Positions 37,318-44,841 of a DNA stretch of 64,000 nt are shown here, piece by piece. The notes under the pieces were generated by a model that saw only the letters and a program-made list of their open reading frames with translations, was not told where the DNA came from and searched no databases. Position numbers and translations under genes: made by a program. The stretch covers positions 1 to 64,000 of the forward strand of contig NZ_MRCS01000003.1 in NCBI RefSeq assembly GCF_002303925.1. Direction: 5' to 3'. The stretch comes from Pseudomonas sp. ACN8. Lineage in GTDB: Bacteria; Pseudomonadota; Gammaproteobacteria; Pseudomonadales; Pseudomonadaceae. Positions within the stretch are counted from its first letter, which is position 1. Each line of letters begins with the position of its first letter.

Positions 37318-38031
37318 ATGACGGCGTTATTTGAAATGCGTATCCGGGTCGGCGGTGACCCGTCCGGCTTCGGCGAATTCACCGTGCTGCGTGACGAGCT
37401 GGCCAAGCTGAGCCATCCGGCGTGCCCTGATGTCGACTGGGCGAAGGTCGAGCAGTTGTGTCTGACGTTGTTTCACAACAACGGCGCAGAGCTGCAAACT
37501 GCTGCGTCTTTTGCTCTGGCTCGTAGCCAGCTCCAAGGCCTGGAGGGCATGGCGCAAGGAGTGGCATTGATTACGGCGCTGTGCGGCGAATGGCCGACCG
37601 TGTGGCCGCCCATGGCCTCGGTGCGCCTGGATATTCTGGCCTGGCTGTTTACCCAACTGCAGCCGTTGCTACGCAGCCTGGAAATGACGACACAGACGTT
37701 ATTCTTCCTGGTGCGCCTGGACAGTGAGCTGGCACGTTTAAACGCACAACTGGATCGTAAGACGCACGCTCCGCAGGTCACGTTGCAGGCGTTACGTCAC
37801 CAAGTGAGCGTTCTGATGCAGCGTCTGGAGCAAAAAATCCATGCAGGTGAAAGGGTGCCGCAACCCGGCAGGGTACCGGCGCTTACGTTTGTGATGCCCG
37901 TGGTGATTCCGCCCGTCCGGCCTATACCCGAAGTACCGACAGTGTCTACGGGATCCAAGTGGCACCGTATCGCCCTGTTACTGTTTACCTTGGCCGCGAC
38001 GCTTGCCCTGGCGGGTGGGCTCTGGGGTTGA
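37318..38031 (+). CDS. TssA-like (ImpA N-domain) membrane protein, C-terminally truncated
   Basis: A 237-residue protein. The N-terminal ~140 residues have the helical ImpA_N character of TssA/VasL-type proteins (DWAKVEQLCLTLFHNNG, EWPTVWPPMASVRLDILAWL). A Pro-rich linker and one membrane helix (IALLLFTLAATLALAGGL, residues about 215-235) end right at the stop codon. Just after the stop, in another frame, an OmpA-like sequence continues. One more G in the GGGG at 38024-38027 would extend the frame into it. I read this as a gene truncated by a one-base loss. Its intact form would be ImpA_N, membrane helix, then OmpA domain. Confidence 0.75.
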   Translation: MTALFEMRIRVGGDPSGFGEFTVLRDELAKLSHPACPDVDWAKVEQLCLTLFHNNGAELQTAASFALARSQLQGLEGMAQGVALITALCGEWPTVWPPMASVRLDILAWLFTQLQPLLRSLEMTTQTLFFLVRLDSELARLNAQLDRKTHAPQVTLQALRHQVSVLMQRLEQKIHAGERVPQPGRVPALTFVMPVVIPPVRPIPEVPTVSTGSKWHRIALLLFTLAATLALAGGLWG

Positions 38032-38219
38032 CCAATACAGACAAGCACCTGATTAAAATCATCCAACAAGCGCCGATAGCGCCCTATCCGGTGTGGCTGG
38101 ACAGTTTGTTACTGTTTGATGCCGGCAGTACTGAACTCAAGCTCGACTCGATTAGTACCGCAAGCCAGTGTTTGGAGGCAGGGCCGACGCGCAGCTACCA
38201 GGACAGCGGATGTACGTAG
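38031..38219 (+). pseudogene. OmpA-domain remnant, frameshifted 3' part of the TssA-like gene
   Basis: Frame shifted by one base from the preceding gene. It encodes KIIQQAPIAPYPVWLDSL then LLFDAGSTELKLDS, which closely resembles the start of the OmpA domain in the gene at 15.8 kb (DSLSLFATGSAELKPGS). After that the similarity fades (QCLEAGPTRSY) and the frame stops, so the rest of the OmpA domain is missing. Seen directly as similar residues; the shared ancestry is inference. Confidence 0.6.
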
Positions 38220-38839
38220 ATAAATCGCACGTCTAATCGCTGTCCGGTGAAGTAAAACCCCAGCCACGGCTACCGGACTCGCAGGCATCCACTACTCGCA
38301 CCTGATGTTCGGCTTCGATGAGCCCCGGATGCACCTTGATATGTTCGCGCATCGCCGGATCGATGGGGGGGATGACTGTCGTGTTCGTTAATCGCGTTCA
38401 TGCGTCCATTCGGTCGACCAAGGACAGAGAGTAAGTCGTATCGAGTAAAGTGATTGGGCCGGGATTTCCGAGGGGTACCCCGCAGAGAAGCCCTGGCCCT
38501 CCCGTCTGACACCCCCCCGATTTCGGAGTGAGCCCCCCCACTAATGGGTTCTATTGCTCCGCGTTATTTGCATCTTCATTAGCCAGTTACTTCAGTCGCT
38601 GGCCTATGTCTGCGGGTCTTTCAGGTCTCCGCGCACATTTTATACAACGCTGGCAGAGTAATTGCTGAGTGAGCTTGCCCCGTTCATGCAAGGTGCAGGG
38701 TCGGGATGCTGTGGGACTGTCAGTACGCCATTGAGTGATTGCCTGTAACCATCGGTTTGCATCACGAAGTAGCTCTGGCGACTCGAGACTTGGGCTACTC
38801 AATAAAAGTACCGCGGGCAACCATCCAGGGGAAATGCTC
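38220..38839. other. Debris region after the T6SS locus
   Basis: 620 bp without an intact gene. On the minus strand, 38236-38370 reads as the C-terminal end of a protein (IPPIDPAMREHIKVH, then RVVDACESGSRGWG) whose upstream part lies in another frame, suggesting a broken gene. C-runs around 38509-38515 and 38531-38537 (cacccccccga, gagccccccca) may be the end of a lost mobile element. No complete transposase is visible. Confidence 0.4.
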
Positions 38840-40345
38840 ATGAGCCACTCCAGACATACGTGTGCGCAGGTTGTGCTGCACCGGTTGTGCTTTCTAACCT
38901 GCCTGCTCGCGGTAACACTGGTGGCGGCGGACGAGCCTCAGGGCAATGACAATCAAAGCAATGAGAAGTGGCTGGAGCCGGCACGCTCCAGGCTCATGCA
39001 TGTGATTGGCGGGATGCCGTTCTTTCCCCATCGGGCCAATACCACCGGCAATCTGGTCTTGAATGTGAAGGACTTCGACAATGCCCAGGTCTGTGGCGCT
39101 TGCCATACGGAGATCTACAAACAGTGGCGTTCATCGATGATGTCCCAGGCCTGGGATGAGCCCATCTATCGGGCCTTGCTCAAGCGTGCGAGTACGGCCA
39201 CCGAGGGTAAGGTCGATAACTTCTGCACCGGCTGTCATACCCCGATCGGTCTCACGACCGGGCAGATCACTTCGCAAGTCAACCGCTCCTCGATTGAAGA
39301 CAGTGCCAGGAATCATCCGATGCCCGGGGTCGATTGCGAGACCTGCCACAACATCAGTGCCCGCACGGGCCTCGATAATGGCGCCTATGTCCTGAGTCCG
39401 CGAGCGAACGGTAAACCGACCAAGTTCGGCCCGCGCAAGGATGCGGTTTCGCCTTATCACGACACTGTGTATTCCGCTCTGCACACCCGCTCGGACTTTT
39501 GCGGCACCTGCCACAACGTCACGCACCCCTTCAGCAGCGTGGCGGTGGAGCGCACCTATGACGAATGGCAGGAGAGCAGCTACAGCCTCAACAATGTGAC
39601 TTGCCAGAGTTGCCACATGCCGGGTTTTGCGGGCAAGGCCGCGATCATGGGGCCAGATCGCGAAGAGGTTGCCTCGCATTGGTTCAGCGGTGCCAACGCG
39701 ATGATGCTCAAGCATCTCGGTCAGGAGGAGGGCGCGCAACGCGCACGCGACATGCTTGCGCGTGCCGGGGACATAAAGTTCGAGCAAGTGCCGGCAGCCA
39801 TGACGCCTGGGCAATACACCTCGGTAGCCGTCAAAGTGACGAACGTCGGCGCCGGGCACAAACTGCCGACCGGCTTTCCCGAGGGCCGGGAAATGTGGAT
39901 CGATTTCCGGGTGCAGGATGCCAATGGTCGTCAGATCTATCGTCTGGGGTCGATCAAGGATGGCAAGACCGAGGTCAACACGCGAAACTTCAAGGTGCAC
40001 ATCGGCGACAAGGACGGCAATCCGTTGGACGTCGAGGTCTGGAATGCCACGCAGATTCTCTCGGACAACCGCATTCTGCCCAAGGGCTACGATATCGGAG
40101 AGTTTTCCTTCCTGGTGCCGGCCGACGCCGTCGGACCGCTGACCCTGACAGCCGATCTGAACTACTGGCCGTTTTCCCAGAAACTCGCCGACTACCTGCT
40201 CGGCAAGGATAAAGTGCAGGTGGAAATCACCCGGATGGCCAACGTCACGCAGAGCGTACCCCTGTCGACCGGATCCGAGACGGCGAAGCAGGCGGTACCC
40301 TCGAAGTTGAAACTCGACGACGCCAGCGCTTACTACAGGGAATGA
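38840..40345 (+). CDS. Pentaheme c-type cytochrome, periplasmic
   Basis: A 501-residue protein from the ATG at 38840 (AGGGGA eight bases upstream; ATG 38834 is too close). A signal peptide covers about residues 1-30. Five CxxCH haem motifs follow: CGACH, CTGCH, CETCH, CGTCH and CQSCH, all within about 180 residues, with other His residues as distal ligands. The C-terminal ~200 residues are a haem-free beta-rich domain with GAGHKLPTGFPEGREMWID. This resembles the cytochrome c-554-like multiheme group; partner and substrate are unknown. It is a single gene, with no quinol dehydrogenase beside it. Confidence 0.88.
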   Translation: MSHSRHTCAQVVLHRLCFLTCLLAVTLVAADEPQGNDNQSNEKWLEPARSRLMHVIGGMPFFPHRANTTGNLVLNVKDFDNAQVCGACHTEIYKQWRSSMMSQAWDEPIYRALLKRASTATEGKVDNFCTGCHTPIGLTTGQITSQVNRSSIEDSARNHPMPGVDCETCHNISARTGLDNGAYVLSPRANGKPTKFGPRKDAVSPYHDTVYSALHTRSDFCGTCHNVTHPFSSVAVERTYDEWQESSYSLNNVTCQSCHMPGFAGKAAIMGPDREEVASHWFSGANAMMLKHLGQEEGAQRARDMLARAGDIKFEQVPAAMTPGQYTSVAVKVTNVGAGHKLPTGFPEGREMWIDFRVQDANGRQIYRLGSIKDGKTEVNTRNFKVHIGDKDGNPLDVEVWNATQILSDNRILPKGYDIGEFSFLVPADAVGPLTLTADLNYWPFSQKLADYLLGKDKVQVEITRMANVTQSVPLSTGSETAKQAVPSKLKLDDASAYYRE

Positions 40346-40517
40346 ACATGTCGTCGTAATGCCTAAAAATCCGGCGTGATTCAAGTTTCCTCAACCAGGG
40401 TATTCACAGTCTCGCCGTGTTCAAACCGCCTGCCACAGCAGTGGTCATTAAGTGGCACAACCTTCGGGATGAAACTACGCTGATGAAACACTTATTTCCC
40501 CCCTGTGGAGCTGGAAA

Positions 40518-40997
40518 ATGAAAAGGATTTCTGCTGCCACTATCGTGCTCACAGTGCTCGTCGCGCTTTCAAATACAGTGTCTGCTGAAACACCCTCTCA
40601 TAAGGATGCTCGCACATTCGTTGCCCAGGCACAGATAGGCAGAAACCTCTCTATCCTTGCACTTTCGGCAGCGAAAAGAACGAATACCTACGTGATGATC
40701 GCCACGAAGCTGGGAAGTGCAGATGCAAACCGTGCCGTGTCTAGTGAAATCAAAGCATTGCTGCCGCAGTATCAGCCTGAGTGGGATGAGAACCTTGCAG
40801 CAGCCTATGAGAAGTCATTCTCTCAAGAAGAGTTGTCATCACTCGTATCTGAAGGCCGTGCATCAAAATACGCGGTAAAAGTGATAGAACAGCAATCCGA
40901 AATTGGTAGAGATATGCAGTCGAGCTCCGAGCCAATTCTGATTGCTCTTGTTACCGAGGCACTTAAGGCGACCCTGTCCAAATACGTCCCGAAATAG
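40518..40997 (+). CDS. Small secreted helical protein (DUF2059-like)
   Basis: A 159-residue protein. A signal peptide ends SVSA-E (about residue 24). The mature part is helical with a SFSQEELSSLVSEGRASKYAVKV segment resembling the DUF2059 domain, in which a short motif FTEEEL...FY/FY is usual; here the aromatic residues differ. The start ATG follows GTGGAGCTGGAAA. A terminator follows 6 bp after the stop. The function is not known. Confidence 0.6.
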   Translation: MKRISAATIVLTVLVALSNTVSAETPSHKDARTFVAQAQIGRNLSILALSAAKRTNTYVMIATKLGSADANRAVSSEIKALLPQYQPEWDENLAAAYEKSFSQEELSSLVSEGRASKYAVKVIEQQSEIGRDMQSSSEPILIALVTEALKATLSKYVPK

Positions 40998-41002
40998 ATT
41001 GT

Positions 41003-41039
41003 AAAGCAGGGCGGCCGGCATCGCGGCCTCTATGCTTTT
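41003..41039 (+). terminator. Probable terminator hairpin
   Basis: Outer arms AAAGCA (41003-41008) and TGCTTT (41033-41038) and inner arms GGCCG and CGGCC form a compound stem, ending in TTTT-like sequence. It lies right after the small secreted protein gene. Confidence 0.6.
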
Positions 41040-41110
41040 GGGGTATGGGTTTGCGCTGTTTTATTGGTGCCTGGCTAACTTTTCAAGAGTTTTTTCTGTG
41101 GGGAGAGAAA

Positions 41111-41215
41111 ATGAATAGCCAGGAAGTTAGTTGTTCTGATTTTGAGACTCATGGATCTATTACAGTCGACGGTTTTCAAGAACATCTCTTTTTGGCCAAT
41201 TGTCGCCTGTTGTGA
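41111..41215 (+). CDS. Possible 34-residue peptide
   Basis: An ATG at 41111 is preceded by GGGGAGAGAAA, an excellent ribosome site, and opens 34 codons ending in TGA at 41213-41215. The peptide is polar with two cysteines (SCSDFETHGS, FLANCRLL). No signal peptide or known family. The strong ribosome site and AT-rich upstream DNA (T-runs at 41080-41096) favour translation, but a chance frame of this size cannot be excluded. Bases 41216-41309 hold nothing recognisable. Confidence 0.28.
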   Translation: MNSQEVSCSDFETHGSITVDGFQEHLFLANCRLL

Positions 41216-41309
41216 GGAGCAGCACTGGACTCAAAATTGGCAGATAGCGACCAAGTGGGTCAACATAATTTAATGGAGTGTCTTTGACATAGAAACTATC
41301 CCGCAAATG

Positions 41310-41838
41310 TTATCGTCGCATCCGTTCGGATTCCATCAAGGCATTTGCAGCACGCTGCCGAATAACCCTGCAAAGTTTTTCCATGGCTGTATTATTATTG
41401 CATGTATTGGAATTTAATATAATCCTATTCAGATCATCATCTGAGACAGTCGCGTCGATATGTCGTATTGCCCAACTTTTAAAGTCGGGGTGTGTTTTTG
41501 CAAGTGCGACAAATGTACTAAACTGATCCCATTTTTGGGCGAAGAGGTTCGCCACGGCTTCAGAGTAGCCCTCGCCAAGCTCACCATCATCACAAGAAGC
41601 GAAGACGCTCTGATGCTTAAAAAGGGAAGACCAATCTCCGCGTACATCAACTAACAAAGCCCCCTGCTCGGCTATTCATCTCGGGAGGGCAGTTTTCGTA
41701 CGCCGAAGCCTGAGAGAATGGCACACATCCCAATCCAAGCCCGAACAACAAGACGAGGAAGGTCAGGGGGCGAGTACATATAAATCTGATGAAAATCATG
41801 ATTTTAGCTCTATCGATCACACTGCTGTTGCGTACCAA
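41310..41838 (-). pseudogene. Frameshifted gene for a small secreted protein
   Basis: Two frames together make one protein. The first (41838 to 41647) encodes a signal peptide (TFLVLLFGLGLGCVPFSQASA) and then ENCPPEMNSRAG, but runs into a stop in the next codons. The second (41657 to 41310) continues LLVDVRGDWSSLFKHQS and a 100-residue helical domain (NLFAQKWDQFSTFVAL, WAIRHIDATVSDDDL). Removing one G from the GGGGG run near 41665 joins them cleanly as RAGALLVDVRGDW. The start is a TTG at 41838 after GAGGAG, or an ATG at 41799. Function unknown. It is either a true frameshift or a sequence error. Confidence 0.65.
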
Positions 41839-41883
41839 ACCAATGTCTCCTCATGGCGGTTTTCCACCACCCTGATATCCAGG

Positions 41884-41994
41884 CTATCTGGTCGTATGGC
41901 AGTTACCTTGGTAAGGCACGATACGGTCAGCGGCATCGACGTCGAAAATAGAGCGCCAGGGCTCGATGTCTGTATAGGTGACCAGTTTGCCCAT
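41884..41994 (-). CDS. Possible 36-residue ORF or coding remnant
   Basis: An ATG at 41994 opens 36 codons (MGKLVTYTDIEPWRSIF then DVDAADRIVPYQGNCHTTR) to a TAG at 41884. The composition is protein-like, and the frame is open upstream for 28 codons back to the MerR gene end, so it may be the 3' piece of a lost gene. No convincing ribosome site. It lies between MerR and the frameshifted secreted gene on the same strand. Confidence 0.25.
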   Translation of the reverse strand: MGKLVTYTDIEPWRSIFDVDAADRIVPYQGNCHTTR

Positions 41995-42079
41995 ATTAAC
42001 GGGATCGGCTCGGCTAGGACCTGCGATTGGCTTGAAACTGGAAGCAGGCTGCAGCTTCCGTTTCCCGGATGCTGACAGT

Positions 42080-42469
42080 TCAGTTGGAAGAGTTGTTCAG
42101 CCGCTGAAGTTCAAGTTGCTTGGCAGCACTGGCTTCGAGGTTTGTACGCTCTTCATCCAGATACTGATAAATGCTTTGGAGGTTGGCGATTTTCTGTTTG
42201 ATTTCTGCCATCTTCTTTTCAATTAGCTTAGCGCCGTCAGCACAATCGATCAGCTTGTTCCGCTGCGCATCCAGAATCTCGCCTATTTCCCCCAGGGAAA
42301 ACCCCATGCTTTGCGCGCGCTGGATAAAGTCCAGATCCTGCAGAGTTTGCACTGTGTAAACGCGATAGTTGTTATTTTGCCGCAGCGGTGAGATCAGGCC
42401 GATTTGCTCGTAGTAACGCAACGTATGGCGGCTGGCGCCGCTTCGGGCCTCGAGTTCGCCGATTTTCAT
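42080..42469 (-). CDS. MerR-family transcriptional regulator
   Basis: A 129-residue protein. The N-terminal winged helix is classic: MKIGELEARSGASRHTLRYYEQIGLISP, with RVYTVQTLQDLDFIQRAQSMGFSLGEIGEIL. A coiled-coil dimerisation helix (IEKKMAEIKQKIANLQSI) follows. The C-terminal tail has only one cysteine (C76), so it does not have the thiol pairs of metal-sensing members; it may sense a small organic molecule. It is divergent from an SDR gene 74 bp away and probably controls it. Confidence 0.9.
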   Translation of the reverse strand: MKIGELEARSGASRHTLRYYEQIGLISPLRQNNNYRVYTVQTLQDLDFIQRAQSMGFSLGEIGEILDAQRNKLIDCADGAKLIEKKMAEIKQKIANLQSIYQYLDEERTNLEASAAKQLELQRLNNSSN

Positions 42470-42478
42470 GAAAACACC

Positions 42479-42512
42479 GCTTGACTGTAGAGTTGGGTCG
42501 ATAGTTTACGCT
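42479..42512 (+). promoter_or_regulatory. Putative MerR-type promoter/operator
   Basis: TTGACT at 42481-42486 is followed by TAGAGTTGGGTCGATAG with partial dyad symmetry and a TTTACG-like -10 region (about 42504-42510). This gives the long -35/-10 spacing of about 18-19 bp used by MerR activators. It points towards the SDR gene at 42544. Confidence 0.45.
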
Positions 42513-42543
42513 TGATTTCTCACCTTAAACAAGGAACAGGGAA

Positions 42544-43623
42544 ATGAGCGTGGAGTGCTTTGTTACGGGGGGTACCGGCTTCGTCGGTCAACATTTGGTG
42601 GCGTACCTGAGTGCAAAAGGTCACACCATTCGGGTGTTGATGCGTCGCCCGGAGCGACTGGCTGCGCTGCGGGAGCAAGTCGATAATTTGGGAGGATGCG
42701 CAACCCGGGTATTTGCCGTAGCTGGCGATCTGGAACGGGACAACCTGGGGCTGAGTCTTGCTGACCGAGAAGTGCTAAGGCGCGCCAGAGTCATATTCCA
42801 CCTGGGCGCCCACTTCGCATGGGGGCTTTCAGTGGAGCATTCTCGTGCGGTAAATGTAGAAGGGGCAAAGCGCGTGGCGTTGTTGGCGGCTGAGCAAAAA
42901 AGCCGTTTGGTGATGATCGGCGGCTACATGCTGAAAAATCATGAACATCTGCAACGCATCGGGATTGATCCTCGTTATCCGGAGCTGACGAATTGGCCTG
43001 CCGTCTACCGGCATGTCGGTGGTTACGAGGGGAGCAAGCTGGAGGCGCATTTTGCGACCCTGGAGGTCATGTCCGCCAAGGGCGGGGAGATTACCGTTGT
43101 CCACCCCGCGACGGTTTGCGGCCACAGCCGCACGGGGCATATCCTTGACGGTCAGCCACTGGTGGAGCTGATACGCAACCTTGTACAGGGAAAGCTGACT
43201 GCGGTGCCCGGTACCGCCGAGCACTGGCTGCCATTGGTCACCGTGGATTATCTGGTTGAACTGGTGGCAGTTTGTGCTTTTGATCCTGCCATGGTGGGCC
43301 AGGAACTGCTGGCGCTTGATGACCAGACTCCCAACTTGCGAGAACTCCTGATACAGGTGGCACAACCTTTGGGCTTAAAGTCTCCCAAGCATCACATTTC
43401 ACTCCGATTGCTGAAATTACTACTGAGTATTCCTCCCGTCGCGTGGTTTTTGAATACAAAACCCGAAGCCTTGGACTTTATCCAGACCACTCGTTTTGAT
43501 ACAGCAGCGGTCGAGCAATTTGCCAACAGGCATGGAATAGCCAAACCGGATATACGCCAGTCTTTGCAGCACACCGCAGCGTTCGTCAACTCATATTGCA
43601 TAGCCAAGGGCAAGGCCCGCTGA
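42544..43623 (+). CDS. NAD(P)-dependent epimerase/extended SDR
   Basis: A 359-residue enzyme. The Rossmann motif is FVTGGTGFVGQHL (about residues 6-18). The active site is in RHVGGYEGSKLEAH (the YxxxK pair, near residues 163-167), and HPATVCGHSRTGHI follows. Such proteins reduce or epimerise sugars, steroids or polyketides; the substrate is not known. The C-terminal ~100 residues are divergent. ATG follows AGGAACAGGGAA. Probably activated by the divergent MerR regulator. Confidence 0.85.
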   Translation: MSVECFVTGGTGFVGQHLVAYLSAKGHTIRVLMRRPERLAALREQVDNLGGCATRVFAVAGDLERDNLGLSLADREVLRRARVIFHLGAHFAWGLSVEHSRAVNVEGAKRVALLAAEQKSRLVMIGGYMLKNHEHLQRIGIDPRYPELTNWPAVYRHVGGYEGSKLEAHFATLEVMSAKGGEITVVHPATVCGHSRTGHILDGQPLVELIRNLVQGKLTAVPGTAEHWLPLVTVDYLVELVAVCAFDPAMVGQELLALDDQTPNLRELLIQVAQPLGLKSPKHHISLRLLKLLLSIPPVAWFLNTKPEALDFIQTTRFDTAAVEQFANRHGIAKPDIRQSLQHTAAFVNSYCIAKGKAR

Positions 43624-43792
43624 CTTCGCCCTTGGCGGCGACACGAAAGCGAATAGCGGACTACTGGGCGATCCAGCGCTTATGCCAGAATAAATACCGG
43701 GGTTGGTGGGATCTTCGTATCCTCGAACTTTGCGCCGTCGATGTGGGGCGGCATTCCATCGAACGACAAATCAGCGACAGGGATCGTCATCC

Positions 43793-44692
43793 ATGCAATC
43801 TACTTTCAGCAAAGGCGTCATATTTGCACTCTCCGCTGCGGCACTGAACGCAACGATCGGTGTACTCAGCAAAGTACTCATGAGTAATGGTTTCACCGCT
43901 AGCAGTGTCGCCGTCATCAAGACCGTACTGGGTTGCGTGCTTCTCTCGATCTTACTGTTTTTCCTCAAGCGCCCGGCGGCGTCGACCAAGTGGACTCAGG
44001 CGGCTATCTGCGCATTCCTTGGCATCTTTGTGCTGTTCCATTTCGAAACGTCCGCCTATCGACACTACGCTGCAGCAGGTGTGGTGGTGGTGCTGATGGC
44101 CAGTGCCTCAATTTCCTCGATCATTCTGGGGCGCATTTTCCTCAAGGATGCCATCACCGCGAACGCTACCGTGGGCGCCGCACTGGCTATCGCGGGGATC
44201 TCGGTGATCTTCGGCGGCGACCTGCAGCAGGGCTTTACCCTGCAAGGTGCTGCGCTCGCCTCCATGGCCGGCTGCGGCTATGGGGCCTTTTCGGTTGCCA
44301 TGAAGCGTATGGGGGTGTCGGGGGGGCTGCACTTCACCCGACAATTGTTGTTCTTTGGCAGCCTGTACCTGCTGATGCCGGCTGCGGCCGATGGTTTCGC
44401 GATGGGCGAGCTATCGCCGCTGGCGATCGCCGCGCTGCTGGCGCTGGCCACGCTGCCGACAATCCTGGGCTTTTTCTGCACCACCAAGGCCATCGAGTAT
44501 CTCAAGCCATCCCAAGTGCAGGCGCTGGAGCTGACCGAGCCACTGTTCGCCGCGCTGCTGGCGTTTGTGGCGCTCAATGAAGTACCGCGCGAAAGCCTGT
44601 ACGCGGGAGCGGCACTGATCATCGTCGGCCTGTGTTTCTCCAATGAACTGATCCGCTTGGGCAGCAAAGCATCCGTCCCTTCGACCGAGTGA
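43793..44692 (+). CDS. EamA/DMT-family transporter
   Basis: A 299-residue inner-membrane protein from the ATG at 43793 (ACAGGGAT upstream). It has about ten helices in two EamA halves. The first starts ALSAAALNATIGVLSKVLM, and the second half begins near ALASMAGCGYGAFSVAMKRM. A final TEPLFAALLAFVALNEVP repeat is the usual C-terminal EamA feature. The family exports metabolites such as amino acids or nucleotides; substrate is not deducible. A terminator follows, and then an insertion sequence. Confidence 0.88.
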   Translation: MQSTFSKGVIFALSAAALNATIGVLSKVLMSNGFTASSVAVIKTVLGCVLLSILLFFLKRPAASTKWTQAAICAFLGIFVLFHFETSAYRHYAAAGVVVVLMASASISSIILGRIFLKDAITANATVGAALAIAGISVIFGGDLQQGFTLQGAALASMAGCGYGAFSVAMKRMGVSGGLHFTRQLLFFGSLYLLMPAAADGFAMGELSPLAIAALLALATLPTILGFFCTTKAIEYLKPSQVQALELTEPLFAALLAFVALNEVPRESLYAGAALIIVGLCFSNELIRLGSKASVPSTE

Positions 44693-44706
44693 GCTATTTT
44701 CGGATC

Positions 44707-44734
44707 CTGATTACTTTAGCAATCAGTGGTTTTT
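44707..44734 (+). terminator. Terminator after the EamA gene
   Basis: CTGATT (44707-44712) pairs with AATCAG (44721-44726), and the inner CT/AG pairs extend the stem around a small bulge. TGGTTTTT follows. It lies 15 bp after the EamA stop and 30 bp before the insertion sequence. Confidence 0.75.
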
Positions 44735-44764
44735 AAGTGTTTTGAGCGACTGACCGCTACTGAC

Positions 44765-44782
44765 CGATTCTGTTGAAAAAGT
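44765..44782. repeat. Left terminal inverted repeat of the IS
   Basis: Sequence CGATTCTGTTGAAAAAGT, the exact reverse complement of the right end at 46357-46374. Confidence 0.85.
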
Positions 44783-44841
44783 AGCTCCTCTGTCTGGCCT
44801 GCGGCAAAATCTCTGCATTGGCCAGCAGGGAAGCACACAGC

